NCBI GenBank assembly: GCA_003550325.1
Contig: QKWP01000868.1
Span: 55,294-119,293 of the forward strand
Length of the DNA stretch: 64,000 nt
Direction: 5' to 3'
DNA from: Gigaspora rosea
Taxonomy: Eukaryota; Glomeromycota; Glomeromycetes; Diversisporales; Gigasporaceae
Below the pieces are notes generated by a model, which worked only from the letters and a program-made list of their open reading frames with translations, was not told the DNA's origin and did not search any database. Below, in pieces: positions 35,792 to 47,285 of the stretch. Positions within the stretch are counted from its first letter, which is position 1. Each line of letters opens with the position of its first letter. The translations under genes and the position numbers were made by a program.

Positions 35792-36390
35792 ACTTTCGAA
35801 ATTTTTGTATATGCGATAAATGACCTTTTTTGATATATTTTTAATTTTTAATTTATAAAACAGAAATAAATTCAAACCACTTTGAAACTTTAAATTTTGT
35901 GTAATATATAAACTTAAAATTCTAGTATGCGAGTTTTTAAATGGTATCCTTTCTCAATATCTTTAGTGGGCTGTTTATAAACTGAAGTTCTAAAAATAGC
36001 GACGTAGTTACAGAGGAATTTTTTAGTTACATATATTCGGACCTGTAGTTGGCATTGGGTTAGAATTAGATATCTGTGAGATAACGATTAATAAATCGGA
36101 ACTAATCCCTAAATTCTTATTATCAAATTTATACAAAAAAAAAAAATAAAAATAGCCTATTTGCATAAATTCTTAAATAAAATTATTAAATAACGAGCAG
36201 CAATTTTCTCAGAATAAAGAAAATTCCTTATGTACTCTTTCATCAAATTGTCAAAATAATAAACTTGATCGATATTAAAAATTTTAGATAGTAGGCGGTA
36301 TTAAAGTTACGGTAAAAGATTCATTCATTCATTCATTAATTGCCAAATACGTTCTTGCGCAGTGCAGATCATTGCACAAGCACAGCCGCA
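35792..36390. other. AT-rich spacer, no gene seen
   Basis: No coding signal; four tandem ttca (attc) repeats lie near 36323. Confidence 0.4.
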
Positions 36391-36718
36391 TCCACTTATT
36401 TGCGCGGGTAATACAAGCTCCTGGAGAGGAAATAGCCAATCGGAGAGCGCAAATTTTGACTATTCCGGATCAGCCCGACGAAGAATTCGAACACGCGTAA
36501 AAGAAGAAAAAAGCGAAAATACGCAAAAACTAATGTTTAAATCGATCTTGGTGCACTAATTAAAAATGACGGGAATGAAATTTTACTTATATTAAGCATC
36601 ACTCTAACCCTATAGTCTCTAACGTTAAGGCCCTAACCCTAAATTTTTATCTCACGCACTTAGTTTATTTACAAAATCGGAATTCCTTTTTTGGTTTGTG
36701 TTACCCGCGCAAATAAGT
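36391..36718 (+). mobile_element. MITE, CTTATTTGCGCGGGTAA family, copy 2
   Basis: Ends CTTATTTGCGCGGGTAATAC and TTACCCGCGCAAATAAG. It is the opposite orientation of the copy at 18028-18336. The short open frame at 36362-36559 belongs to this element and is not a gene. Confidence 0.8.
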
Positions 36719-36820
36719 AAAATGAAGCACAGCCATCTATTATTATAATTTTGCCTTTTTTAAATGCCGTTGAATTATTATCCGCATGACGTATACATCG
36801 TAGCACAGTATAAGTTATTA

Positions 36821-36989
36821 CAGTGTTTCAGTGATTTTCATACATCACACCGGAAATCAGAAGTTAGAAAAATTCCAATACATGATTGGATAAAATTTAT
36901 TTATAACCAATCATAGATTTGCATTTTTTCTATTTCTGATTTCCGGTGTGATGCACGGAATTTGCTTCACAGTAATTTGAAAAGCACTG
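36821..36989. mobile_element. Tc1/mariner-like MITE 90 bp upstream of the giant Sel1 gene
   Basis: Ends TA-CAGTGTTTC and the complement of TA-CAGTGCTTTTC. Inner arms CATCACACCGGAAATCAGAA and the complement of CATCACACCGGAAATCAGAA pair. It lies within the likely promoter of the gene starting at 37079. Confidence 0.75.
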
Positions 36990-37078
36990 TAATTGTAATC
37001 TTGAGCATTTATTGTTAAAAAAAACTATTCCTTCGAAAACAATCTTTATAAGTTATAATATATATTTCTACGTTAATA

Positions 37079-40000
37079 ATGTTGAATGAAGAGTTATTAA
37101 GCGATGCAAATAATGACAATGTCTTGTTTCTACTTTATCAAGTATCCACTGAAATAGAAGATTCTGATGGAATAATTGAAGTTGGTTATTGTTATCGGAA
37201 TGGAATTGGTGTTAAAAAGGATGAATGTAAGGCATTCGATTATTATCAAAAATCTGCAGAGATGAAAAACGTTAATGGAATATTTGAGCTTGGTAACTGT
37301 TATAAAGATGGAATTGGAGTTGAAAAGGATGAGTATATGGCATTCATTTATTATCAAAAATCTGCAGAAATGGGGAACATTAATGGAAGACTTGCACTTG
37401 GCGATTGTTATAAAGATGGAATTGGAGTTGAAAAGGACGAATATAGAGCATTTAATTATTATCAAGAATTGGCTAATATGTGTAATGCTTTTGGTGTATA
37501 TAAAGTTGGCTATTGTTATCAAAATGGGATTGGAGTTGAAAAAAACGAACATGAAGCATTAATTCATTATTTAAAATCTGCAGATATGGGTAGTGGCCAA
37601 GGAATGTTTCAAGTTGGATATTTTTATCAAAATGGAATTGGAGTTGAAGAGGATAATCGTAAAGCATTTATGTATTATCAAAAATCAGCAAATATGGAAA
37701 TTGCTGATGGAATTTTTCAAGTTGGTTACTTTTATCAAAATGGAATCGAAGTTGAAGAGGATAACCATATGGCATTTATGTATTATCAAAAATCAGCAAA
37801 AATGGGGAATAAAAAAGGAAAAAATAAAGTAGGATATTGTTATAATAATGGAATTGGAATTGAAAAGAATGAACATAAAGCATTCGTTTATTATCAAAAA
37901 TCTGCAGAAATGGGATATGCCGAGGGAATATTTAATGTTGGATATTGTTATCAATATGAAATTGGAGTTGAAAAGGATGAGTATATGGCATTCATTTATT
38001 ATCAAAAATCTGCAGAATTGGGAGATGCTGATGGAATAAATAATGTTGGATATTGTTATCAATATGGAATTGGAGTCGAAAAGGATGAGTATAAGGCATT
38101 TATTTATTATCAAAAATTAGCAGAAATGGGAGACACTGATGGAATATATAATGTTGCATATTGTTATCAAAATGGAATTGGGGTTGAAAAGGAAGATTAT
38201 GAGGCATTTATCTATTATAAAAAATCTGCAGAAATGGGAAATGCTAGTGGAATGTTTAAGGTTGGAAATTGTTATCAAAATGGAATTGGTGTTGAAAAAG
38301 ATGAACAAGAAGCTTTCATTTATTATCTAAAATCTGCAAAAATGGGAAATGCTAGTGGAATATACAGTGTAGGTTATTGTTACTGCTTTGGTGTTGGAGT
38401 TGAAAAAGATGAACATAAAGCATTTATTTGTTATCAAAAATCAGCAGATATGGGCGATGCTGATGGAACATATAATGTTGGGCATTGTTATCATTATGGA
38501 ATTGGAGTTGAAAAGGATGAAAATAAATCATTTGTTTACTATCAACAATCAGCAGAAATGGGGCATGCTAAAGGATTATTTAATGCTGGATATTTTTATC
38601 AATATGGAATTGAAGTCGAAAAGGATGAACATAAGGCTTTCATTTATTATCAAAAATCTGCAGAAATGGGAGATGTTGATGGAACATATTATGTTGGACA
38701 TTGTTATCAAAATGGAATTGGCGTTGAAATGGATGAAAATAAGTCTTTCATTTATTATAAAAAATCAGCAGAAAAGGGTGATGCTGATGGAACATATTAT
38801 GTTGGATATTTCTATGATAAAGGAATTGGGGTTGAAAAGAATGAACATACGGCTTTCATTTATTATCAAAAATCTGCTGAGCTAGGAGATGCTGATGGAA
38901 CAAATAATGTTGGATATTATTATCAATATGGAATTATAGTTGAAATGAATGAACATACAGCCTTCAATTATTATCAAAAATCTGCAGAGATGGGTCACGC
39001 TAAGGGAACATTTAATGTTGGATATTGTTATCAACATGGAATTGGAATTGAAAAGGATGAATATAAGGCTTTCACTTATTATAAAAAATCTGCAAAAATG
39101 GGAGACACTGATGGAATATATAATGTTGCATATTGTTATCAAAATGGAATTGGGGTCGAAAAGAATAAACATAAGGCATTCATTTATTATCATAAATCTG
39201 CTAAAATAAAAGATGTTCGTGGAATATTTGCACTTGGCAACTGTTATCAGGATGGAATTGGTATTAAAAAGGACAGACATAATGCATTTATGTATTATTA
39301 TAATTCAGCAAAAATGGGAAATGCTAGTGGAATGTTTCAAGTTGGATATTACTATCAAAATGGAATTGGAGTTGAAAAGAATGAACATAAAGCATTTGTT
39401 TATTATCAAAAATCAGCAGAAAATAAGGATGCTGATGGAACATATAATGTTGGATATTGTTATGATGAAGGAATTGGAGTTGAAGAGGATAAAAGCATTG
39501 CATTTAAATATTACCAAAAATCTGCAATGATGGGGAATATTAGTGGAATATACAATGTAGGATATTGTTATTTTTTTGGTATTGGTGTTGAAAAAGATGA
39601 ACATAATGCATTTATTTATTATCAAAAATCAGCAGATAAGGGAGATACTGATGGGACATATAATGTTGGATATTGTTATCATCATGGAATTGGTGTTGAA
39701 AAAGATGAACATCAAGCATTTATTTATTATCAAAAATCTGCAGAGATGGGAAATGTTTATGGAATAAAAAATGTTGGATTTTGTTATCAATACGGAATTG
39801 GGGTCGAAAAGGATGAACTTAAGGCATTCATTTATTATCAAAAATCTGCAGAGATGGAAAATGCGAATGGAGCATTTAATGTAGGAAGTTGTTATCAAAA
39901 TGGAATTGGAGTTGAAAAGGATGAGTACAAGGCTTTTATTTATTATCAAAAATCTGCAGAAATGGGGCATGCTAATGGAATATTTAATGTTGGATATTGT

Positions 40001-41065
40001 TATCAACATGGAATTGGAATTGAAAAAGATGAATATAAGGCTTTCAATTATTATTATAAATCTGCAGAGATGGGAATTGCTGATGGAGCATTTAATATTG
40101 GAAATTGTTATCAAAATGGAATTGGAGTTAAAAAGGATGAAAATAAGGCATTCATTTATTATCAAAAATCTGCAGAGATGGGAAATTCTGATGGAACATT
40201 TAATGTTGGAAGTTGTTATCAAAATGGAATTGGAATTGAAAAGGATGAATATAAGGCATTCATTTATTATCAAAAATCTGCAGAGTTGGGAGATGTTGAT
40301 GGAATAAATAATGTTGGATATTGTTATCAATATGGAATTGGAGTTGAAAAGAATGAAAATAAGGCATTCATTTATTATCAAAAATCTGCGGAAATAGGGC
40401 ACGTTAAAGGAATATTTAATATAGGATATTGTTTTCTTAATGGAATTGGAATCGAAAAGGATGAGTATAAGGCGTTTATTTATTATAAAAAATTAGCAGA
40501 AATGGGAGATTCTGATGGAACATATTACGTTGGATATTGTTATCAAAATGGAATTTGGGTTGAAAAGAATGAATATGAGGCATTCATCTATTATAAAAAA
40601 TCTGCAGAAATGGGAAATGCTAGCGGAATGTTTCAGGTTGGAAATTGTTATCTAAATGGAATTGGTGTTGAAAAAGATGAATATAAGGCATTTATTTATT
40701 ATCAAAAATCAGCAGAAATGGAGAATGCTGATGGAATATATAATGTTGGATATTGTTATGATGAAGGAATCGGAGTTGAAGAGGATAAATATAAGGCATT
40801 TGAATACTATCAAAAATCTGCAAAAATGGGAAATGTTAATGGAGTATATAATGTGGGATATTGTTACCGTTTTGGTGGTGGAGTTGAAAAGGATGAACAT
40901 AAAGCATTCATTTGTTATCAAACATTAGCAGAAATGGGAGATGCTGATGGAACATATTGTGTTGGATATTGTTATCATTTTGGGGTTGGTGTTGAAAAAG
41001 ATGAATATAAAGCATTGATTTATTATCAAAAATCTGCGGAAATGAGTAGTCTTGAAGGAAATTAG
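37079..41065 (+). CDS. Giant Sel1-repeat protein, 1328 residues, about 36 repeats
   Basis: One open frame, no intron. After about 30 residues without signal peptide, the whole protein consists of 36-residue Sel1 units with the pattern VGYCYQNGIGVEKDE, KAFIYYQKSAEMGD, ADG. Sel1 units pair two helices and build superhelical scaffolds that hold partner proteins, as in Hrd3/SEL1L. Here there is no transmembrane, kinase or other catalytic domain, unlike the Sel1-kinase at 27945-29825, whose repeats it closely resembles. At DNA level the gene is a 108-bp tandem array, and long open frames in other frames and on the other strand are by-products. Higher-order blocks of two to three units are duplicated (see findings). 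No stop or frameshift in 4 kb implies selection or recent expansion. Confidence 0.9.
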   Translation: MLNEELLSDANNDNVLFLLYQVSTEIEDSDGIIEVGYCYRNGIGVKKDECKAFDYYQKSAEMKNVNGIFELGNCYKDGIGVEKDEYMAFIYYQKSAEMGNINGRLALGDCYKDGIGVEKDEYRAFNYYQELANMCNAFGVYKVGYCYQNGIGVEKNEHEALIHYLKSADMGSGQGMFQVGYFYQNGIGVEEDNRKAFMYYQKSANMEIADGIFQVGYFYQNGIEVEEDNHMAFMYYQKSAKMGNKKGKNKVGYCYNNGIGIEKNEHKAFVYYQKSAEMGYAEGIFNVGYCYQYEIGVEKDEYMAFIYYQKSAELGDADGINNVGYCYQYGIGVEKDEYKAFIYYQKLAEMGDTDGIYNVAYCYQNGIGVEKEDYEAFIYYKKSAEMGNASGMFKVGNCYQNGIGVEKDEQEAFIYYLKSAKMGNASGIYSVGYCYCFGVGVEKDEHKAFICYQKSADMGDADGTYNVGHCYHYGIGVEKDENKSFVYYQQSAEMGHAKGLFNAGYFYQYGIEVEKDEHKAFIYYQKSAEMGDVDGTYYVGHCYQNGIGVEMDENKSFIYYKKSAEKGDADGTYYVGYFYDKGIGVEKNEHTAFIYYQKSAELGDADGTNNVGYYYQYGIIVEMNEHTAFNYYQKSAEMGHAKGTFNVGYCYQHGIGIEKDEYKAFTYYKKSAKMGDTDGIYNVAYCYQNGIGVEKNKHKAFIYYHKSAKIKDVRGIFALGNCYQDGIGIKKDRHNAFMYYYNSAKMGNASGMFQVGYYYQNGIGVEKNEHKAFVYYQKSAENKDADGTYNVGYCYDEGIGVEEDKSIAFKYYQKSAMMGNISGIYNVGYCYFFGIGVEKDEHNAFIYYQKSADKGDTDGTYNVGYCYHHGIGVEKDEHQAFIYYQKSAEMGNVYGIKNVGFCYQYGIGVEKDELKAFIYYQKSAEMENANGAFNVGSCYQNGIGVEKDEYKAFIYYQKSAEMGHANGIFNVGYCYQHGIGIEKDEYKAFNYYYKSAEMGIADGAFNIGNCYQNGIGVKKDENKAFIYYQKSAEMGNSDGTFNVGSCYQNGIGIEKDEYKAFIYYQKSAELGDVDGINNVGYCYQYGIGVEKNENKAFIYYQKSAEIGHVKGIFNIGYCFLNGIGIEKDEYKAFIYYKKLAEMGDSDGTYYVGYCYQNGIWVEKNEYEAFIYYKKSAEMGNASGMFQVGNCYLNGIGVEKDEYKAFIYYQKSAEMENADGIYNVGYCYDEGIGVEEDKYKAFEYYQKSAKMGNVNGVYNVGYCYRFGGGVEKDEHKAFICYQTLAEMGDADGTYCVGYCYHFGVGVEKDEYKALIYYQKSAEMSSLEGN

Positions 41066-42625
41066 TATATTAAGCATTGGTAGCAAAATAGAATTGAAGT
41101 TAAAATAAGATTGACAGATAATCAATATATTAAGGCAGACTATTTAAAATTAGATTATTTATTTTTTAATTTGATATTTTAATATGCGATTCATTATTTT
41201 AGTATAAAATATTTAGTTTCATAATTTATACTTTTTTGTAATTAGCTAATATGAAATCAATTAAAGATACTGTATTTAGAATTATAATATTTTTGAATTC
41301 TTTTATTTTATTTTTATGTTAATTTCGTTAACCAATTTGAAGTTTTATATTAATTAATTAAGACGGACTATTTGAAATTATGATATTAATTATGTTCGTT
41401 AAGTTTATAATTAATGTATTAAACTAAAATATTCAAGATAATGCTACATATTAAATAAAAACATTAGTTTTCATGTCATAGGACGGTAGTGTCACCATCG
41501 TGGGTGAGCTTGCTGAATTTAACTCTGATGGTTGACTTTAGAAGGTCACATGAATTTGGCAGTCAATTATGGGGCGAGGATAATTATTATTTATTATAAA
41601 AAGAATTGTGAACTAAAGTCGAGAGCAACCCTTAATATGCACATTCTCATTTCTCATAATGTTTACGCTAAGACAGTAATGTCTATACTACTAAATCTAA
41701 CACACATACTTTTCCACAGGAAACTCATTAGTGGAAATTCACATGGATTAAGCCAATGAAAATACATAAAAATGCCTAATAATAAATAGGATTAACACGG
41801 TAATGGCGATGATTTATGGCAGGTACAGTATGTGAACGTAATGAATCGAACAAATTTGGAAGGGAGAAACACATGACAAAATTATTTGTTACAGTAGCCA
41901 GAGACACAGCCGCACGGGGGTTTTTTTATTTTTTTAAACAAGGCCGCACAAACACAATTGATTTCCGTATTGAACCGATGTTTAGTGCACGAATTCCGGA
42001 AATTACACAAAACCCCACAATAAATATATTTTTTTTTCGTAAAAATTGTAAAAATTAGCACGTCTTCGGAATGCGTCTAGGTGATTGAACAATTTGCAAT
42101 AATTTGACTACAGAAAAGCCCATAAGGCATGCTTTTGGGACCGAATTTAATAAGTTCTTAGAGAACAATAAGGAAAAGTGCATTAATGGAGGTCATGTAT
42201 ATATTTTGTTCAGAACTTGAGTGTGCATTTATAGAGGCGTGCACTTATAGACGGTGCACTTATGGAGGTTTTACTGTACATGTGTAATGCTCAAAAATTA
42301 AATTAAAATATTTTAATATTGTGATTTATGTAAGACCTAATTTTAAGCCTAATATTGGTCTTGTGCAATTTCAAAATGTCTGAAAAGCAACATTAGATAA
42401 GGAACTTGGGTTTGTATTTAAAGATTTTTTTGAAATATATGAGGCAGTATTTTTTGTTCATGCACACTTATTATAAATGCAAAAAAACCATATCACAATG
42501 AATATGCTATTAGTAAAAACTACTAGAAAATCATAATGTCGAGACATAAAATATATATATATATAATATATTGTATAAACGTTCATACGAATCGTTTTAA
42601 ATTTCGAAACTTTCAAAATAACAAA
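41066..42625. other. Spacer without a gene
   Basis: The first 400 bases are AT-rich 3' flank. A Tc1/pogo-like right end occurs at about 42190-42277, reading inward TACAGTAAAACCTCCATAAGTGCACC, with a gtgcatttatagaggcgtgcac repeat; the rest of that element is not recognisable. Short open frames at 41532 and 41816 look non-coding. Confidence 0.4.
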
Positions 42626-42920
42626 TATGGGGTGTGGTCAATTAAAACAGCCCATTTTTACATATTTTAATCGGACTGATCCGGGATTAATCAAGTTTCA
42701 CGATTTTTGTTTGGTTAAAGATAACATGTGACTATCGGGTCACCTCGTGATGTGCTGTCATGTAATTTTTCTTTTACATTATCTTGATTTTTTTATCATG
42801 CATATCGACTTTCATTTATAATTGAAAAATATCAATCATGTCAAAATTTATATGAATCTAATAAAAACTCGTTTTTCAAAAAATTGTAAAAATGGGCTGT
42901 TTTAATTGACCACACCCCAT
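42626..42920. mobile_element. MITE, ATGGGGTGTGGTC family, copy A
   Basis: Ends ATGGGGTGTGGTCAATTAAA and its complement, continuing ACAGCCCATTTTTACA inward on both sides. The interior includes GGACTGATCCGGGATTAATC. Confidence 0.85.
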
Positions 42921-43264
42921 ATGGGGTGTCGTAAGTTAAAAGGGCCCATTTTTACATATAGTTTATTTTGAGATAATTGAGTTTAATCATTTGTTTTGAT
43001 TTTCGGACTGATCCGGGATTAATCAAATGTCATGATTTTGATTGGTTAAAGGTAACAGTTGACTATCGGGTAACCTCGTGATGTGCTTGCCCTACGCAGC
43101 CTCGTGTAATTTTTCCTTTACATTACCTTGATTTTTTATTATGCAAATCGACTTTCCTTTATAATTGAAAAATGTCAATCATGCCAAAATTTATATGAAT
43201 CTAATAAAAACACATTTTTCAAAAAATTGTAAAAATGGGCCCTTTTAACTTGGGACACCCCATA
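42921..43264. mobile_element. MITE, same family, copy B, head to tail with copy A
   Basis: Ends ATGGGGTGTCGTAAGTTAAA and its near complement, then AGGGCCCATTTTTACA. It shares GGACTGATCCGGGATTAATC and the following 200 bases with copy A, same orientation, with no spacer between them. Confidence 0.85.
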
Positions 43265-43809
43265 TGGTCTCGAATTAACGTCAATGGGTGCTCCCAAATT
43301 AATACGTATCGCAATATAACATAATATATTGATGTAATGGATTTCTAAAATCAGTCTCAATTAAACAGCATGCACACAAATGTACCTTTAAATGATGCGA
43401 ATGTCATTTAATTAACATATAGGAGGAGGGCGTTATCTCGCATTTATACGACATATATTTTTAAAGATTTATTCTGATTTAAGTTATTTGTTTTGTTACT
43501 CTCTTTTTAAAGGTAAAATATTTTTCGAGAAAATTAATTTCGACAGACTAATTTCCAAAAATAATTGATTAATCATTAAGAAAAGTAACTTAGACACACA
43601 TATATATTTTATAGCAAATATACCCCGTATAATTACTGTAGGCACTTTATAAGATCACCCATTATTAAAATTGTTTTTATTTCATTATAAACTTTGAAAA
43701 TTTGCTACATTAACAATTTTTTAGTTTAAAAAATTATAAATAAGATGATTTTTTCAAAGATGCTTTTTAAAATTTATAAAACAAAGAATAGGGTTTCAAA
43801 TAGGTTTCA
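43265..43809. other. AT-rich spacer, no gene seen
   Basis: No coding signal on either strand. Confidence 0.4.
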
Positions 43810-44267
43810 TATGGGCGCATTTGTAAAATTCATAAGTAGGGCTTATTTTTTGTAAAACTTTAAGGCTGAATAACGTTTGATCTACTTGTCCATTTTGAAC
43901 GATTTTACTACCAAAATGTTCGTCTCCTTGATACGATTCCAACGAGCCCAAAATCATTAAAATTGAATCACAGGATCGTGAGATAATGCGCTGTCAAATA
44001 GTGACACACCTAGGGGGTGGGAGAAATGGGTTAGACCTATGTCTAACCCATTTCTCCCACCCCCTAGGTGCGTCACTATTTGACAGCGCATTATCTCACG
44101 ATCCTGTGATTCAATTTTAATGATTTTGGGCTCGTTGGAATCGTATCAAGGAGACGAACATTTTGGTAGTAAAATCGTTCAAAATGGACAAGTAGATCAA
44201 ACGTTATTCAGCCTTAAAGTTTTACAAAAAATAAGCCCTACTTATGAATTTTACAAATGAGCGGATA
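43810..44267. repeat. Near-perfect palindrome, about 225-bp arms
   Basis: Mirror centre near 44038 (GGGTTAGAC-CTAT-GTCTAACCC). The arms stay paired out to GCATTTGTAAAATTCATAAG at both ends with only one or two mismatches (CACACC against GGTGCG). Confidence 0.95.
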
Positions 44268-45430
44268 TGTTAAACTTTAAACCATGCGTAATCTATAAAT
44301 TAAAATTCTTTTTACCCATGTATTATGCGCTAAAATGCTAATTGTATCCTTTCTCATCATCTTTTGTAATGGATTTTTATAAATCCTATTGTCCGAGGGC
44401 ATCCCTTTATGGGAAAAAATTTACAATTTCTACATGATGATATTTGAATACTATAATTGCGCTAATAGAATTTGACGTATTTAAAAAATAATCAGATTTA
44501 TTATATTTGGTGTTTGGTATAGTACTTTTTATGTTGTCAATATATGTCAATATTTTGAAACAAAAGTTTATTTATTTGAATATTTTGACGATGTCACGAA
44601 CAGGAATATAAATTCATTGTGCATGTATTGTATTTTGCACAAAATTTAAAATATATGCGCAAAAATTTTGCTGATCGCACAACTGCAAATAAATCATCTA
44701 CGATTGTTCAAATAAGTAATCATTTGACCTATATTGTGCGTATTGTATTTTTGTACAAAAAAATTTTTTTACACTACATAATTGAGATCTTAATCACAAA
44801 TGTTTGTTTGCTTTTGTATGTGGCACTACAAAGAAATTTCTGTAATTATGGTGGCTCAGTTCTGTTAGATTTATGAGAAATCGTGTCATTAATAATGATG
44901 ATCGTATGTATGTTGTGAAGGGCGAAAATATACCATATGTCTAACTGTCACTACGATACACTACTATAACCAACTAAACTACTCTAAATCAATCCTAATA
45001 ATGGTAAGGCTTCGATTGAGATGTGGATAGATTTGATCCAAGAACTAGGTCGAATAGAGCTCTAGATTATGTCACAAGGCTGTAATATGAGGTCACGAGA
45101 TTACACTATTACAATTTTCATCTATCGGGGTTATTTATTTATAATAATATCAGTTTATAATTATCTATCGGAGAATTACTAACAATAGCTCTTCTACTCT
45201 AATTTCAAAGGTTAACTTGAACTCTATCTGAGCTTTTCTTAAAAACTTCAAGCCAGCAAGCTCTAAACTCCTTTATTGTGAAAACAAAAGACATCGTATT
45301 TATATTTTTTTCATGACTGCGCTAATTCTACTCTTTTACTTGTTCTACCAAGTTACCAAGTTCGATATATTTAATAAATCTGATAAATTCGATATATTGA
45401 ATAAATTCAATAGAACAAATCCAATATAAA
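44268..45430. other. Spacer without a gene
   Basis: 44268-44880 is AT-rich. 44880-45300 is of more mixed composition and might be a retroelement remnant, but no paired LTR or coding domain is visible. The small frame at 44619-44876 is not gene-like. Confidence 0.35.
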
Positions 45431-46060
45431 GTGTGCGGTGATTTAGGATAGTGGTCGAGTTGTCACACCAGGTGACAAGTTGTGAGTTTGAATCCCACTG
45501 GTGAGATTTTTGAAAAATCACATCTGTGTTACAGTAGCTGATTTTTATCGATTGGTTGGGTCATAGTAAAGGACCTGTAACTCAGGTAGATACCATTTAA
45601 AATGGAAGTTTCTAGAAGAATTCGTGCTAACTGGTACAGCTGGCACAAACCCACAATAAGTCTTCTGGGTCATGTAAGGTTGAAGAACCAGAAGATCAGA
45701 ACTTACTTGGCAAGACCCAAATGAAGAAGAAGCCAGACTTTCAATAGTACTACGAATGGAGTCAGATTGAGTAACAGAACTGAGAAACCAAGTGGTAGGA
45801 TTTTGGAGTATAGACACTCACCAACCAGGCCACCAGGTCATACTAGAGGAAAAGAGCTTGTGTTATAGAAGCATAGACCAAGAAAAGGGAGTTTATAAGG
45901 CACATAAAGCCTGCTGCCTAATTCTTCTAGGCAATTAGATTGGAAGTTTAGAAATTACCAGAGGGATGGCTTATGAAGGCAAAGAGATAAGGTGCCAGGG
46001 TCAAGGTGAACTCTGTAAGGGCAGGGTAATAGTAGCAGTTTAATGGTTTGCTTTGACTGC
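45431..46060 (+). mobile_element. tRNA-headed retroposon candidate
   Basis: It begins gtgcggtgatttaggatagt: an A-box-like TAGGATAGTGGTC, then a B-box-like GAGTTTGAATCCC about 50 bases later. The body is clearly GC-richer than its flanks up to about 46060. I could not fix the 3' end or a target duplication. It is a different family from the 9364-9983 element, since only the head architecture is shared. Confidence 0.5.
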
Positions 46061-47139
46061 AAGTATGCAGGTAAAGCTATTATAAGTTACTTATAAACTA
46101 GGGGCATTAAGACAGAGTTGTTTGATTTGCACTTTTGGAGCCATTCTGGGTTAAACAGTATACAGGTTATGTATATACAAGAGCTAAGATTAGGTAATAA
46201 AATTGCTAGAATACTGTTTCCAAAAGACACTTACTAAGATGTTCAGTATTAAAGTTACTACAAAACCAAACCAGTATAGCTAAAAATTAATAAAATAAAT
46301 TTATTATATTGAATAAAACCAATATATTGCATAAATCTAATATATTTATCAAATTTTTAAACTGGATAAAAAAGGCAACTTGTTTACTATACTAAGAAGC
46401 TACAGTACTACTGTATATTTAGTAGGCTATATCAAATCTTATTAAATATATATTTAAAAATGACAATAAGAATAAAATAGCATTAAAAAATATTTTTAAA
46501 ATTATCTTGGTTAATATAATTTTTCTATTATTGAAGGCAAAGGTTTTTAAATTCTCTTGGTATTTATTTGAATATTGTTACAAGTAAAAAATTTTGAAAA
46601 TTTATTTTGCTATTATGATAGCATAATTTGTGAAAGGTTTTAAATTCTTTTTGCTAATATGCAAGCTCTTTTGCTAACTAAAATTTTTATAAGTAATGCA
46701 ATATACTATTAAAATTGATAGGTTTTTAAAATTCTGTTAATAGTACTCTTTAGACAGCTTAGCTAGCAGGTAGTATTATATGGTAAAAGTTAAAATCTTT
46801 TGGTTAACCTATTATTTAGAGTAAATTTTTAAAATTACTTAGCTAAACACATTAGTCCTATTTAGAAAAGCTTTAAAATTCTCTTGCTATTCTAAGTAAA
46901 AGATTTAGAATTCTTAGTTGATGTGATAGTCTAATTAAAGCAAAAATCTTAAAATTCTTGACTGGTATAAATTAATAGATCAAAAATTATTTTTGTAATT
47001 AAAGAATAATAATGATGAAAAGCATAAAAATAAATAATAATAAATAATTTATTTAAATACTTATCAGTATATTATAAAATCTCTTAATCCATTTACTAGT
47101 TAAAGAGGTTGTACAAGCTGTTATATCATACCTATAGAA
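46061..47139. repeat. AT-rich region with weak ~75-bp repeats
   Basis: A phrase like ggttttaaaattctttttgc recurs about eight times from 46540 to 46950 with much variation. No gene. Confidence 0.35.
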
Positions 47140-47285
47140 TAATCCTGTTATTTAATAGGTATTAGTGAATACAGTATATATCATAGATTAAAAGTAACCA
47201 TGTGGTCTTTGGTCATGTGAGTTTACAATTAACCTATAAAATACACTATATTCCCTGATACCTATTAAATAACAAGAATTTATCC
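47140..47285. mobile_element. Palindromic MITE
   Basis: ATCCTGTTATTTAATAGGTA pairs with the complement of ATTCTTGTTATTTAATAGGT at the other end; inner TATTAGTGAATACAGTATAT also pairs. Confidence 0.6.

Noticed and set aside
37130-41125. Long open frames on the opposite strand and in other frames of the Sel1 gene (up to 257 codons)
   Set aside because: These are by-products of the 108-bp repeat: a frame free of stops in one unit stays free in all.
35417-42277. A 6.9-kb transposon carrying the giant Sel1 gene, because TACAGT-CTCC-type ends face each other at 35417 and 42277
   Set aside because: The left end lies inside the hAT MITE 35313-35783, whose right end and exact 8-bp duplication are intact. 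An element starting there and running to 42277 would have disrupted that structure. They are more likely two unrelated fragments of the same family.
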